Below, one piece after another: positions 36,601 through 47,900 of a stretch of DNA of 64,000 nt. The DNA lies in contig QXVZ01032917.1 of assembly GCA_008931825.1 (NCBI GenBank), positions 153,780 through 217,779 on the forward strand, read 5' to 3'. The notes under the pieces are model-generated. The model was not told the origin of the DNA, did not search any database, and worked only from the letters and a program-made list of their open reading frames with translations. Within the stretch, counting starts at the first letter, position 1; the number at the start of each line of letters is the position of its first letter. This DNA is from Phallusia fumigata. Its lineage: Eukaryota; Chordata; Ascidiacea; Phlebobranchia; Ascidiidae. The translations under genes and the position numbers were made by a program.

Positions 36601-39600
36601 CAATTTGTGTTTTTTTTGTGTGTTAATTAAGAACTGTGTCATACCTGAGTGAATGCAAATAGAAATCCAAACCCAAAGGCAAAAGTCGGCCAAAAAGCGC
36701 TCATGTGGACCTCGTTTGGTTCCGTCACTTGGAGTGCCACAATGGTTGCATGTATCAAAACCCACGATTCGTTCAGTAGGCGCCAGTACCTATTTCGGAA
36801 TAGCATTTTTTAACTTTCTGTAACAACCACATTCACTTTAGATGTAGAAAGTTTTAGGTTATACCGGTTCAGGTGAATTTTTGTGAATATAAGGCTTCCC
36901 TGGAGCATCACAATTGCTGTGTGGAAAAATCCCAACAGGTGTCCAACCGTGTTTTCCATCGGATGATACCAGAACGTGTAGATCACCGCCCACGAAAATG
37001 CATAGCCGTGATACCTAAAAAAATAAAATGTAAAAATATAGGGTATGTAGGTTTTTTAACATATGTTTCCGAATTGTGCATTAGCGTTTGGTTAGTATTT
37101 GCCATCTATGGGCGACCTAATCAAAACGGGGTCCATTAGGAGGAGTTTGCTCATAGTTCTAAATCACCTCATCATCCCATGTCGCGGGTTTTGAACGAAT
37201 TCCGTTTATTATTTTGCAGTTTAGTATTGGGCCTATAGGCTAGGCCATTTTACCACCAGGCTTTATTGCCATTGGCCCTATTTCGCTAATTGCATATTTG
37301 GCGGCTAGTTTTGTAAAGAACTCCATTGAAGTCAAGTCTTGGTTGTACTTGACGACCAGCTGAGTCTTTACGCTGGTAATAACATTCAAGTCATTAAATC
37401 ATTTTGCTGATTACTTATGTTTTATCGAATATCTTAAAACTATGGTTCGAACTGACTCGAGTCATTACGAAGCTGCGTAATGTCCACAACCGCTTCTGAA
37501 ACAAAACTTTTACCCGTGCTAGGCACAAAGCTTTTTGACAGCTTTCAACAATACAGGATAGTATTGTGTTACATACTTGCGAATCAACCTAATTGGTTCC
37601 GGGCTAAACCTAAGTCGATTCGCAACTTTGTCGCTGGACTTAGGATTTGGCCACATCAAAATCATACCCCTGTCTTTGTATTCGACCAGTACCATGAAGG
37701 AGACCATCATAATTACTGAACCCTGAAAGACATATTAAGTAAAATTTGAACAAAATATGTTGACTTTAACCCTTCAGGAAAAGTGTAATTTACCTGCGAT
37801 GAAATCATTTTCACATCCTGTGCCAATCCGTCGTAAGTCCAATGGGTGTGGACAAGATGGATGACGTGAAAAAGGGCGTTTATCGACAGCATTGCCCAGT
37901 TAAACCATTGCAAGTCAGTCCTAAGCAAAAAACGAATTTCAAAATCGTGGACGCTTTCTTTTCATGTAAATAATGCAGAGATTGTTGGAAGGGAGTTCGA
38001 TTTGTTGCTTTTTCAAATCAATAAATCGGGCGAACCTTTTTGTGCATAAACTTACCCCGCAATAGACTGCTGTTGTTCTATCACCTTGTGACCACCTTAC
38101 ACTTTATTGGCCACATACTAAATAATCTCATACAATTTTTAATTCACATTTCATGATTTATTTTAACATAGTAGTAGTTTTTAACTTAGCCCTAACGGTT
38201 GCAGGTTAATTTTGGCGGAGGTGGTTTTTAGGCCAAATTCGAAAAGTTATGATTCTGTGTTACAACCGCCTTGGCATTCAAACCATGTTAATTTTACATT
38301 TAGTCGTAATGCTCGTCGGTTTTAAGTGCGAGTTGCTCGATTATCAGAACCGCCTTGGGCGCCCGAGAAAAATGCGTCTGACATATCCTTTTCCCGCAGT
38401 GTATGCAAATTAAAGAGATGGACGTTGATATATTGCCTGAAACACCAGGCCCGACGACAAGGTGGTTTGAGGCGAGTGCGCAACCTTTCCTTAACCCTCA
38501 ATTTAAAAAAAAAACTTATTTTATTTCTTTGGGAAGGGGGAATTTTGCCCTTCTCTCATCGCCCCTTAAAACTAACATAGCTGATCTTTACATTTCGGGT
38601 TAAAGTACGTTAGGGTTTGGTAATGAGGCAGTTGGAAATCTGTATGCAATAAAGTGTACCCGTATTTTTTTCCTTGTTTGGTGTTGGCGTTGATGACCTG
38701 GGCTCGGTATAACAAACCCCAGATAAGGAGTTGGTGAGTTGAGTAAAAAATCCAAACCATCGCACGAGTGAGGGTGGTGACATCGTCGGGAGGCAACTTC
38801 CAAAAATACCAATGTCCCGTACAATCTACACCAGATCTTCCTGCATAATTCACTACAGTTTAGTTTTTGTCTGGCAAAAACTCTGTGTGACACGAGTGCT
38901 TTGGTTTGTGACCAAACAAGCGATATGTCGGGAATGTCCATCAGTGATTAATTGACCTGAAATATGTTTACCTACTTCTTTATTAAGTTTTAAGCAACAA
39001 AAATTTTGTTCCCAATGAGCAAATTGTTAACAAACAGAAACAACAATTATCCCTTGTATAAAAACGCGACTGTCTGATGGAATTTATCTTTAACCGCGTC
39101 TACTTGGTAGCAAACCAGTTCGTGACAAACGTGAATGAGTAAGCAACAATATGTGCTGTGTTTACAGCATGAAATCACGGGTTTGCGAGTTTGCAAATTT
39201 ATGGAAATTTCGGACAACAGTTGCCTACTAAGTTAATAATACACGATTGGAAATCCGTGTATCAAGCGCAAACAGGCATTTCGGAAAGTCATTTGCAACA
39301 GTTTTTTTCTGCACCGGTGCTCTATTTACAGTCGCTAGTCATGGTGCAGTTCGGTTCAATGACCTGTGGCTGTGCTTAGTGGCCTATGTTTACTGACCAT
39401 CTGTTTACTGACCTGGAACTGAAGTGTCGTTGCAGCCAAACGGTTCGGGCAAAAAACGAAGTTGTGTTGAGTTGACGTCGTCGTAATAAAATCCCGATGG
39501 CGCGTCCCATCCAACTGCATCACCTGTATAATATGCACAGGTTAGATTGACACCAAACATTACAACTACTTTGTTAAAATGGCGATTTAGAATTATTTTT

Positions 39601-39760
39601 TTGCTTACCCCACAGCCAAATTCCAACCAAAAGTACAATGATGAACACCAATGATAACATCCAAACCACAACATCTTGGCGGAACTTTAACCCTGTGGCA
39701 TAAAGAAACCAACGTAAAACCTATTAGCTGTCAGCATCCAATTTCAGAAAAGTTACCCAT
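33633..39760 (-). CDS. TMP-C: unrecognised ~12-pass, His-rich membrane protein (paralog 3 of 4), with duplicated exons 6-8
   Basis: Coding exons: 39757-39760 (ATG G), 39609-39692, 39413-39523, 38660-38840, 37794-37920, 37577-37722, 36865-37014, 36645-36789 and 33633-34136, 483 residues if exons 6-8 are counted once. A second, identical set of exons 6-8 lies at 35927-36072, 35215-35364 and 34995-35139, as part of a 1,649-bp duplication around an N at 36105. Motifs: GLKFRQDVVVW, PEPFGCNDTSVPG, VDCTGHWYFWKLPP, FHVIHLVHTHWTYDG, LVEYKDRGMILMWPNPKS, WYHPMENT, GFFHTAIVMLQGSLI, SWVLIHATIVALQ. The last exon opens VFGLPFWKRISFW. The exon 7 donor is CG|GTATAA, preserving Arg across the join. A hAT-like MITE sits in the intron before the last exon. 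Function unknown; the exon duplication is more likely assembly redundancy than biology. Confidence 0.83.
34325..34887. mobile_element. hAT-type MITE with 8-bp target duplication GTTTATGT
   Basis: Terminal repeats CAGTGTTTCCCAACC and GGTTGGGAATCACTG are flanked by GTTTATGT on both sides (34317-34324 and 34888-34895). Length 563 bp, no transposase. Several GGTGGTACGCG repeats lie near both ends. A truncated copy (36106-36537) exists only because of the neighbouring duplicated block. Confidence 0.85.
34456..36104. repeat. 1,649-bp duplicated block, copy 1
   Basis: Identical by eye to 36106-37754 except for one C/T difference five bases from its left end (34461 against 36111). The offset is 1,650 with a single N at 36105 between. 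It carries TMP-C exons 6-8 and most of the hAT MITE. Confidence 0.9.
36106..37754. repeat. 1,649-bp duplicated block, copy 2
   Basis: Partner of 34456-36104. This copy is contiguous with TMP-C exons 1-5, whereas copy 1 is contiguous with exon 9 and the intact hAT MITE. That is the expected pattern of two overlapping contigs placed end to end. Confidence 0.9.
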
Positions 39761-40904
39761 ATCTTATTTCGGTGTTGTACAGCTTCAGCCAACGTTAAAT
39801 CATGTTAAACAAAAACATAAAAGCCTCAAATGAAAGCTACTACCTTACTCATTCTACAACTAAACCAATAACGTTGTTGCAAAAGAAAAGGGTACGTTTC
39901 ATACTACACACCAACACTTTGATCACTGCACACATGGCGAATAAGGCTTTGGTGGTGATACCGATAACTTCCTGACTGTATAACTCCTTCGCTATGCTTT
40001 CCTGCTGCAAAGTAAGTACAGTCAGCTTAAAATTCCTGTTTGGCTTTGTCGTCAACGTCATCTTGGCACAGAGTCATAGGGGCACTCAAGCAGAACCACA
40101 ACACGCCAAGCGTTATTGTGTTCAGAAGTTATATAACCTCCGAACCCAAGTACGTCATTGCTCACAGACCGTTGTTACATAAGCGCTTATTTCAATTTGC
40201 ATTGATTACTTTTCGAGAAAAAAGGCATGTGCAATTAGAATATGTGCCAGCCATTCAGTATTACCAATCGGAAACATTTTTTCATGCAACTTTTATTGAA
40301 CATTCATTTCTACTAACTCTGCAACACTTTTTTAGTCTTCTGAGTTTGTTCAGAAGGTAAGGATTGTAAACAAACAAGTCTGCTTATAATGGCGTACCTT
40401 ATTTCTGCTCAATGGCGGGCCTATGTTTTAAATTTAAAAAAACTGCGACAAAATGTCTAACCGCTTTTTCATTTGAATGATTGGACTGTCATTTGGAAGG
40501 ATCGGACCCAATAACACTTTACCTTTTTTATATTCGACCAGTAATAAAAAAGACCACCATAATCATTGAACCCTATCAAGAATGTTTAGTGTCTAAAAAC
40601 CGGCTTTGTAATAACTTGGAACTACCAGTTTCAACAATTAACGACAGAAGTCTTTTTATGCATTTAACACTTGTTAAAGACAGTTCCCACAATCCACAAT
40701 GTACAAAAAGTAGACATGAAATCCAACTCAGGTTTTGTGTCACTCTATGCTGGTCTTGTAATTTTACCGGCGTTTTAGGGGAATTACCGCACACACAAAA
40801 ACACACGCACGCAATAGTAGGAAGAACCGAAAGATTTTTTGCAATTGGTTTTTATAAGAATGTATTACGCATAGTCTTAAATAAGTATTTGTTTTGTAAG
40901 TTTA
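39761..40904. other. Divergent intergenic region of TMP-C (-) and the oxygenase-like gene (+)
   Basis: It holds the probable promoters of both neighbours and a decayed TMP exon (40495-40580). Open frames at 40040-40360 and 40481-40927 have no recognisable homology; the latter simply runs through the decayed exon in antisense. Confidence 0.5.
40495..40580 (-). pseudogene. Decayed copy of TMP exon 6
   Basis: The plus strand reads TATTCGACCAGTAATAAAAA and then GACCACCATAATCATTGAACCC. This matches the antisense of TMP-C exon 6 (37690-37722), including the acceptor-side GAACCCT. Internal stops and the loss of the EYKDRG codons show decay. It lies upstream of TMP-C in the same orientation, so the array once had at least one more member. 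Confidence 0.65.
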
Positions 40905-43405
40905 ATGGGCGTACCAGGCCCCTATGACGTAGTTATTGTTGGGGCTGGCCCACACGCTCTAGCTCTGTTAACTCGGCTGCTTGTTGACGTGGATGATAAA
41001 TATGAGGAACGACCAAACAATGAAAAACTGTTTTATACAACAAGTAAAGGTGTGTCTATAGTGCGTTTTACGTAGTCCAAATTTCTCTGCATTTATAGAT
41101 ATTTTTTAATGCAGTATATATATAGTATAGTTTGTTTAGTACATGGCTGACTAAGTTTTGTACAGCAATAAAATGCCCAAAAAGTGTTGTTTGTCTCTAA
41201 TAGCTACTGAAAATTATTTTGCTGTCTTAAGGAAAACTTCAAACAAAAGTCAAAGACAATCCTCAAATGCAGCACACTCCAAGACAGATTGTAGCATTTC
41301 TCAATTCAAAATTGAAGCGAAAAACTAGTTTGAGCAACATTTGTGTTATTGATGAGTATGTAGTTTATCTGTTTAAAGTCTGTTTTTTTTTTGTAATGTT
41401 TTGTATTTTTCTCTGATTTTTTATGCTGTTTTTGCATTCTACCAATTTGACACATGCTTCAAATAACATTTTTCCAATAAATTTACAGAAATGGTTGTTG
41501 GATGACCCAGTGGGCAAAGCAGTTTGATGTCCTTGGAATTTCCCACCTTAGGTCAACATCTTCAGTCCATCCAGATGCCTTTGACTTGCAAAGCCTCGTT
41601 GTCTTTGCAACAATGCAAAAGAGGGAGTCAGAAATGTTGGACATTTCTAGAAGTATTCGAGGTTCCAAATTTAGCGGACCATTCATAATACCATCCACAG
41701 CCTTGTTTTGGAATTTTTGCAAACACATTGTCACCACCTATGGCCTAGAAAAGCATGTAAAGCAAGGAAAGGTTACAGATATTGTGAAGGAAACTGATGG
41801 TGATCGATCTCTGGTTTACAGCCTTACAATGAGTGATGGTAGCAATATCCAAGCCAAAAATGTTGTGATCAGCACTGGAAACACAACTTTAAAAAATATT
41901 CCAATTTGGGCTAAGGATATTTATGCCTCAAACAAAGATGGAACAGTTTTGCATTCAAGTGATTTAATTCAAGAAAGCCAATGCAAAGGAATTGGTGAAA
42001 TACAACTGCACAACATCCATAATGCTTCAGCCAATTTAGGTTTTAATACATCACCATTTAGTTGGGACTTAGAAGGCAAGGAATTGTTAATTGTTGGAGG
42101 AGGATTAAGCTCTGGTCATTTGGCAATTAAAGCTGCTAAGATGGGAGCAAAACAGGTTAAAAAAAACACATGTTTTGTGTATTTATTCAATAAATAGATG
42201 AATTTTTGAATTTCAATGTTTTACTTTTTTTAGGTGCATTTAGTATGCAGATCTCATATTAAAATACGCCAGTTTGATCTATCACTGGACTGGATTGGTC
42301 GGAGTCGGTTTAAAAAGCTTGCAGAATACTTTTCCATTCAATGCTGTTGGGTACAAAATTTAGAATTAGCTGAATTACTAGTCAAACTTGACCAAAAGCT
42401 TTTTTAAAACACTTAACATTTGATATTGGTGTGTGAAGAAAAATGTGTACTAGTAGCTAACTGTTTATAGCAGGGGTGGGCAAACTTGTTCAATGGAAGA
42501 GTCACTTGCTTGTATAGTAGTGTCAATACAAATACAAGGCAACAGTTATAGAAACAATACAAACACGATATATTAGGTTTTTTGATTCTTTGTAGCTGTT
42601 ACACTGCAATGTTATATGACAGTGGGTAAAAAATTGATACATGAAACAAATTTCAAATATAGGGTAACAACTCAATTTGGGATATTACTGTTCACCTAGA
42701 AGAGCCACAAAAACTATCTCGACGAGCCGCATGCAGCTTGAGAGCCCGGGTTTGCCTACCGCTGGTTTATAGCTTAAAATTGTTAGCTTCATTGCAAGAA
42801 CTTATGCACTGTGTGCTTCTTATGGCCAATATACATATATATGTCTTTTTAAGGAACGTTTGCAAGTACTACAAGCTGCACGAAACGGAGGCAGCATCAC
42901 TCCTGTTGTACATGAGGAACTTACGAAGTTAGTGGAGGAAGGCTTAGTAAACATATATGAAAATACTGATGTGTGGTCATGTGAAGAAAAGACACAGTTA
43001 GATGGTAACAACCTAGTACTACTTTTATTTTAATTACTTTCATCATTTGCTGTTCTACTACACAGCAAATTTTTCTTTTCAGAAAATGACGGCAAGAAAT
43101 GGATTGTGGAACTTAGCAATTTGGACTCTTTGAATGTTCACAAGGTTTTTCTTGCAACTGGAAGCACCATAGACTCCCAGAGAGACCCACTTTTACGTCA
43201 TTTACATAAGTTCGGTGTTGTGGACATTGTTGAAGGCCTACCTGTGGTCACTGAGGATCTCGAGTGGCAACAAGACAGTGGTTTGTTTGTCATGGGTGTT
43301 TACGCTGCATTACAACTTGGTCCGGACGCTTTAAACATAGCTGGTGCCCGTGCAGGCGCCAGTCGTATTGCTTACAAGTTAAAAAAATCTTTGGAAATTT
43401 TATGA
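40905..43405 (+). CDS. FAD/NAD(P)H-dependent oxygenase-like protein (N-hydroxylating monooxygenase-like)
   Basis: Six exons: 40905-41049, 41232-41355, 41489-42155, 42234-42350, 42854-43004 and 43083-43405, 508 residues, every join in phase. MGVPGPYDVVIVGAGPHALA opens with the FAD-binding GxGxxA loop. ISHLRSTSSVHPDAFDLQSL resembles the substrate-side motif of ornithine/lysine N-hydroxylases. VVISTGN is the usual ATG-type motif, and ELLIVGGGLSSGHLA is a second dinucleotide loop, as expected for NADPH. VHLVCRSHIKIRQFDLSLDW follows. The last exon has KVFLATGSTIDS and VMGVYAALQLGPDALNIAGA. The two-nucleotide-site plan fits class B flavin monooxygenases. It is not OSGIN by its N-terminal motif. The substrate is unknown. 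Intron 4 holds a hAT MITE. It sits between two TMP paralogs, with no proven functional link. Confidence 0.75.
42471..42764. mobile_element. hAT-type MITE with 8-bp target duplication GTTTATAG
   Basis: Begins CAGGGGTGGGCAAAC and ends GTTTGCCTACCGCTG. It is flanked by GTTTATAG at 42463-42470 and 42765-42772. Length 294 bp, no ORF; inserted in intron 4 of the oxygenase-like gene. Confidence 0.9.
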
Positions 43406-44974
43406 CAGAATCGCGATTGTTTCAAACGTGTGCGTTGAATTGATTTAAATTTTGGCTTAAAGAGACCCGGGAAGTCATGCTGGTAGTTCGCAATGTTACT
43501 TAATCACCAGCAAGGAAACAGTGAGGCGTAACCTCGTGGAACCCCAGGATCCTTGTTCCAACTTAATCCATATAAAATGAAATTGATACCCGCGGTATCT
43601 CTAAACCTCATTGGTGTAATTATTTTATGCATTTCGGTTTTAAACGGGGCTGCCAATGTTTTAACGCACTTAGCTCAAATTGTTGAGTTCGGCTAGATTC
43701 GTATCGCGAATCATTTCAATCAATAATTGTATTCCGTTTTGCTGTGAACGAGCAGCTACCAATTAAGCTTGTACCCTAAGAAATGTGCTTAGACAAATTT
43801 TACCTGATTACAGACCGGAACCAACGCTGCTTTTTATTGTGGTGCAATCGTTACTTTATTGGTGCAAAATTTACTGTTTTTTTCAAATATTTTTTTAATT
43901 CTGTGCAAATGAATTATTTCTTTCTTCCGCGTGGTGGCAGCGCAGAGCTTTAATATGTGTGTCTCGGTTAAACGCAAATAAATTGAAGTCATATACATAT
44001 GGCAGCATTTTTTTACAGCGCAGAAGTATACTTGGTTTGTGTGTGGAGAGGTTTTGTTAAAAATGAGAGAATAGGGCCAACTCGTCTCAGTTGCATGCTT
44101 CGCAGCTGACCGTGAAAACCTTCGCAGAACCGTAGACGGGGTTTACCGGGTCAGTGAAAAAACTGTTCAAGTTATTTAAGGCAAAGGAACAGTAAGCAAC
44201 AAAGCCGCCTTTTTTTGTCGACACGATGCACTTGAACGGTGCGGAACGTATAGCGTCGTTATCAAGGTACATTTTGCAGTCGTTTATTGCGTTGCAGGAC
44301 TTTTCCGGTGAGCTTTGTTAAGTGCGATTCAGTTGCTAGCAACCAACATTATGAGCATGTTATTGACCAATGTCCTAAATAATTAATGGTATGGCCATTC
44401 AATTGTGTACTAGTAACAGTGATTTGCTACTTAAAAATGCATTGGCAGCCGCAACAGGATTGCTTACCTATATCAGCTGTTATAAGCTTTGAACTAAAGT
44501 GATTGTTAATTCAAGCGGGTTTCAGCAAACGTCCTCAAGTGCCGATGATTTTAGAACAGCTTACAGCAAACGCCCTTAAGTGATTTTTAGAACAACAGTT
44601 TAAATTTACGCACAACTGCATGGGCGGTGGAATACTGCTAACGGCATCAAAGTAATTCAGAACACAATTAAGGGTAGACGGCGACTGTTTCAAACCTTGG
44701 AATATTAAGCTTGCCAAATGGAAACGCGTTTGCTTGTTTTTTGAACGAGCAATTTTGACAGATAGCGTTTAAGTGTGGATGGCAACTGGCTAGGCGGTCG
44801 CCGTATTTTGACCTTCAACTTTTCTGTTCTGGTTGACAGATCATGTGTACAGCATAGTTACGTAACAAAGGTGTGAATAGTCTACTCAACAAAGTGCTGC
44901 CGCAACTCTGTTGGTTAGGAGAGTATACTGCAAATAAAAACAGGTTTGTTCACAAATAAACGAGGAAGTATAAA
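43406..44974. other. Intergenic between oxygenase-like gene and TMP-D
   Basis: It contains the oxygenase-like 3' UTR, a possible small minus-strand gene (44087-44684) and the TMP-D promoter. Otherwise nothing was recognised. Confidence 0.45.
44087..44684 (-). CDS. Possible small Cys-rich secreted protein fragment
   Basis: Two candidate minus-strand exons. 44610-44684 encodes SPSTLNCVLNYFDAV... and ends MQLC before a GTAAAT donor. 44087 to about 44302 encodes SCNAINDC, APFKCIVSTKKGGFVAYC and VFTVSCEACN before a stop. Cysteine spacing suggests an extracellular disulfide-rich domain. The acceptor of the second exon has a poor pyrimidine tract, no start exon or signal peptide was found, and no family is recognised. 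It may be a real small gene or coincidence. Confidence 0.3.
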
Positions 44975-47900
44975 ATGGACGGTCTTGATGAAAAAAATAT
45001 GCCAGACGAGGCAAACGTGAATACCAGCGGAGCTAAATGGGTGAAAAAAGGTAACTGCTTTATTTTAATAACCATAGTTACAAAGATTCCGCTTTATTCT
45101 TATTAAATTTCGCTAGGTCAAAGGTATTCTTGTTACCTTTTTGTTGGGGCCGAGCCTTTTCTGTTTAAACATTAAACCAGTAGTTAAAATCCATTTTAGC
45201 ATCGGGGTCAAATCAAAACCCCGTGATATGTCTGTAATAAAAAGGGCATGGGTGAGGTCTCAAACCAAACTTAACGAAGGGCAACTCTTCAGGAAAAATA
45301 GAACAAACGAACAGACTAAAAAAGTGTGTTATAGATACTGGGCGTTTAAAGCAATACAGTTCGAAAGCAAGCACACATATGGCCGGTGCCACCAAAAAGA
45401 ACAAATAGTCGGCGTAATATGAGAGTAAGTCGAACGTAACAATGGAAATGTTACACAACAATGGCGGCTTTGATTGCTATGTACTAGTTGTACAGGCAAC
45501 TCTTCACACAAACGAGCAAATTAAAAGATATTATTTCTTACACATCAGCCTACATTCAAAACATTATGCCTGCACGGGCTTTCAGTACCTTCTGGTGGGT
45601 TGGACGCGGCTTGCGGGACCAGGGCTCCCGCTTGTGACCCGTGCTGTGGTGTATGAGAAACATTTTTGTGGATAGTATTTGCTCGCGTGACAACGATTTG
45701 TTCTCACCCTGAAAGCTCGGGTTCTCAACATTTTCCTTTAATTTTTGCGGTTGCCACTTAAAACGGCGTGTAGACCAGTTAAGACCACTAATAAAACAAT
45801 AAACTTTCAAATTACTTGCTTTCAAGTAAATATTAAAAACTGGTTGTGATATTATGACTGTACAAACCTTTCGATTGACAGGCAAGTCTAAACAGGATTT
45901 GATTGCTTGGGGATTATCAATGCTTTTCATCGTAGCCTGGCTTGGAGGAATGTGGGCTTGGGGTATGAAATATATTCTGTTTGGTGTTTTTAAGTAAAGT
46001 AGTTAACCTCAGGCAGCAAACACGTTAAATCTAATTTCGAACGTTTAAGGGGAAGCTAAAGGCTGGAACGCCCAATCTGGTTATTACTACGAAAACGTAA
46101 ACAACACACAGCAACGATTTCTACCAGAACCATTTGGCTGCAACGACACTTCGATGCCAGGTATGCATAGCGACACATGTTTCAGTATCAGCTTGCAAAA
46201 CCACATTGACCGCTGGTAGCTGTTGAACATGAGACCGTGGTGCATGGAAAGGAGATTACGTTTAGGAAAACCTACTGTCGTATTTTGCTGGAAGATTACG
46301 TTTAGGAAAACCTACTGTCGTTTTTTGCTGGAAGATTACGTTTAGGAAAACCTACTGTCGTTTTTTGCTGGAAGAGTTATATTTTTTCAGAAAAATCTAG
46401 CATAAAATAATGCGCAAAAAACGACTTTTGTATCATAATTATTTTTGTCGGGGTTGGTCATATCTAAAAGTGAAAATAATAGTCATCATCTTTTTCTTTT
46501 GCAATATTTCCTACAGTTCACATCGCAAATTAAAAAAAAAACTATAAACTCCTACATAAATAAAAATCATTATGATACAAAGTGTTGCAATTGTGTGGTT
46601 ACAATTTGATTTTCTTTCTAGTAATATATATCAATAAATGGTTTCTTCTGAAGTGATTTTTTTTCCGTCAAACGTTAAGGGTCGCAGAAAAATTTCAGAA
46701 ATCAAAAGGGGTCGCAGACTAACAAGTTTGGGAAGCCCTGACCTACACCACAACACTAAATGTACAAGCGCTTTATACAATTCGTATGTTTTTAATTCTT
46801 GTTACATAACATTGAATGCACACAGCGAGGGCTGGTGGTGAATGTACGGCAACATGGTACTTCTGGAAGCTTCCTCCTGACGAAATCACGACCCTGACAC
46901 GAGCGATCGTGTGGCTTTTCTACTGCGGTCATCAGATATTTGTGTGGGCGCTTATCTACCGGGCCCAGCTGGTAATGACGTTCCGCAAAAAGGGGACCCC
47001 AAAATACGAGTGAGTTGAATTGGTCGGGAGCAGATAATTACGAAATAAATTAAAGTAAGAAAAAACACTTGGATTTGTAAAGGAAAAGCTACATTATATT
47101 CATTATTATACGTTCGTATCAGGCAACGCAAGAAAACTACGTTAACTTTGACTTTTGTAGTTTCACTGTTGCAAACTTCTTCATTCCATAGAAACGCTAA
47201 TTTTATCCATCTTAAGGTAATATCAAGATTAATGACCATACGTGATTGCCGTGGGTTACGGAAGTATTGCACACTTCGAAAACTGTCGTTCACAATTAGA
47301 CCCGTGTCCCGCCGTGATGGTTTTGCTCTCAGAAACTGTTTTCGTCAAATCGGTTTTGACATGTCCAGATATAAAAAATACTGTCCGCATTTTAATTATG
47401 TCGCTTATGAACTTCATTATGTTTTAGGTTAATTGTACTACCTAAGTACAAATTATATGCTATGTTGTTTCGATGACGTCTATTAGACAATTTGTTTATT
47501 TTTTTAAGCGGCACTAACTCACTATAACCTACTTGCAAGAAAAACTACTGCACTATTTTCTCATTCGTGGTCTAATTTTCTTGTGACGCAACCAACTGTT
47601 TTGTTGAGCGACTGTATTGACGTAAACCGCAAGAAATCCATCAAAATCCCCACCATATACCAGCCGTTTAAGTCTATTCCACCATTTTAAAGCACAAACC
47701 TGTGGAATGCGGTTGACATTAATCAATTTGCCCTTGAAATTTCCGAATTAGCAGTCGGCGCGTTTAAGTGGATTACGCAGCCACGCTACAATTTTACGCC
47801 AAATTTAATCCCATTTATCATCGCAAACAGGGGGGCTTACGCAGGCATGGACATTAAATGCAATGTTGCGTGGACGATACAAAAAACGTTCGACACCTGG

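Noticed and set aside
40905-43405. Assignment of the flavin oxygenase-like gene to OSGIN
   Set aside because: The N-terminal FAD loop context (VVIVGAGPHALALL) and the HLRS/HPDAFD block do not match what I know of OSGIN; left without a symbol.
45213-45461. Hydrophobic 82-codon minus-strand frame in TMP-D intron 1
   Set aside because: No recognisable family, no splice support, and a plus-strand frame overlaps it; probably chance in AT-rich sequence.
46253-46372. Direct repeats as a CRISPR array
   Set aside because: The three 40-bp units are contiguous with no unique spacers, and the context is an intron of an animal gene.
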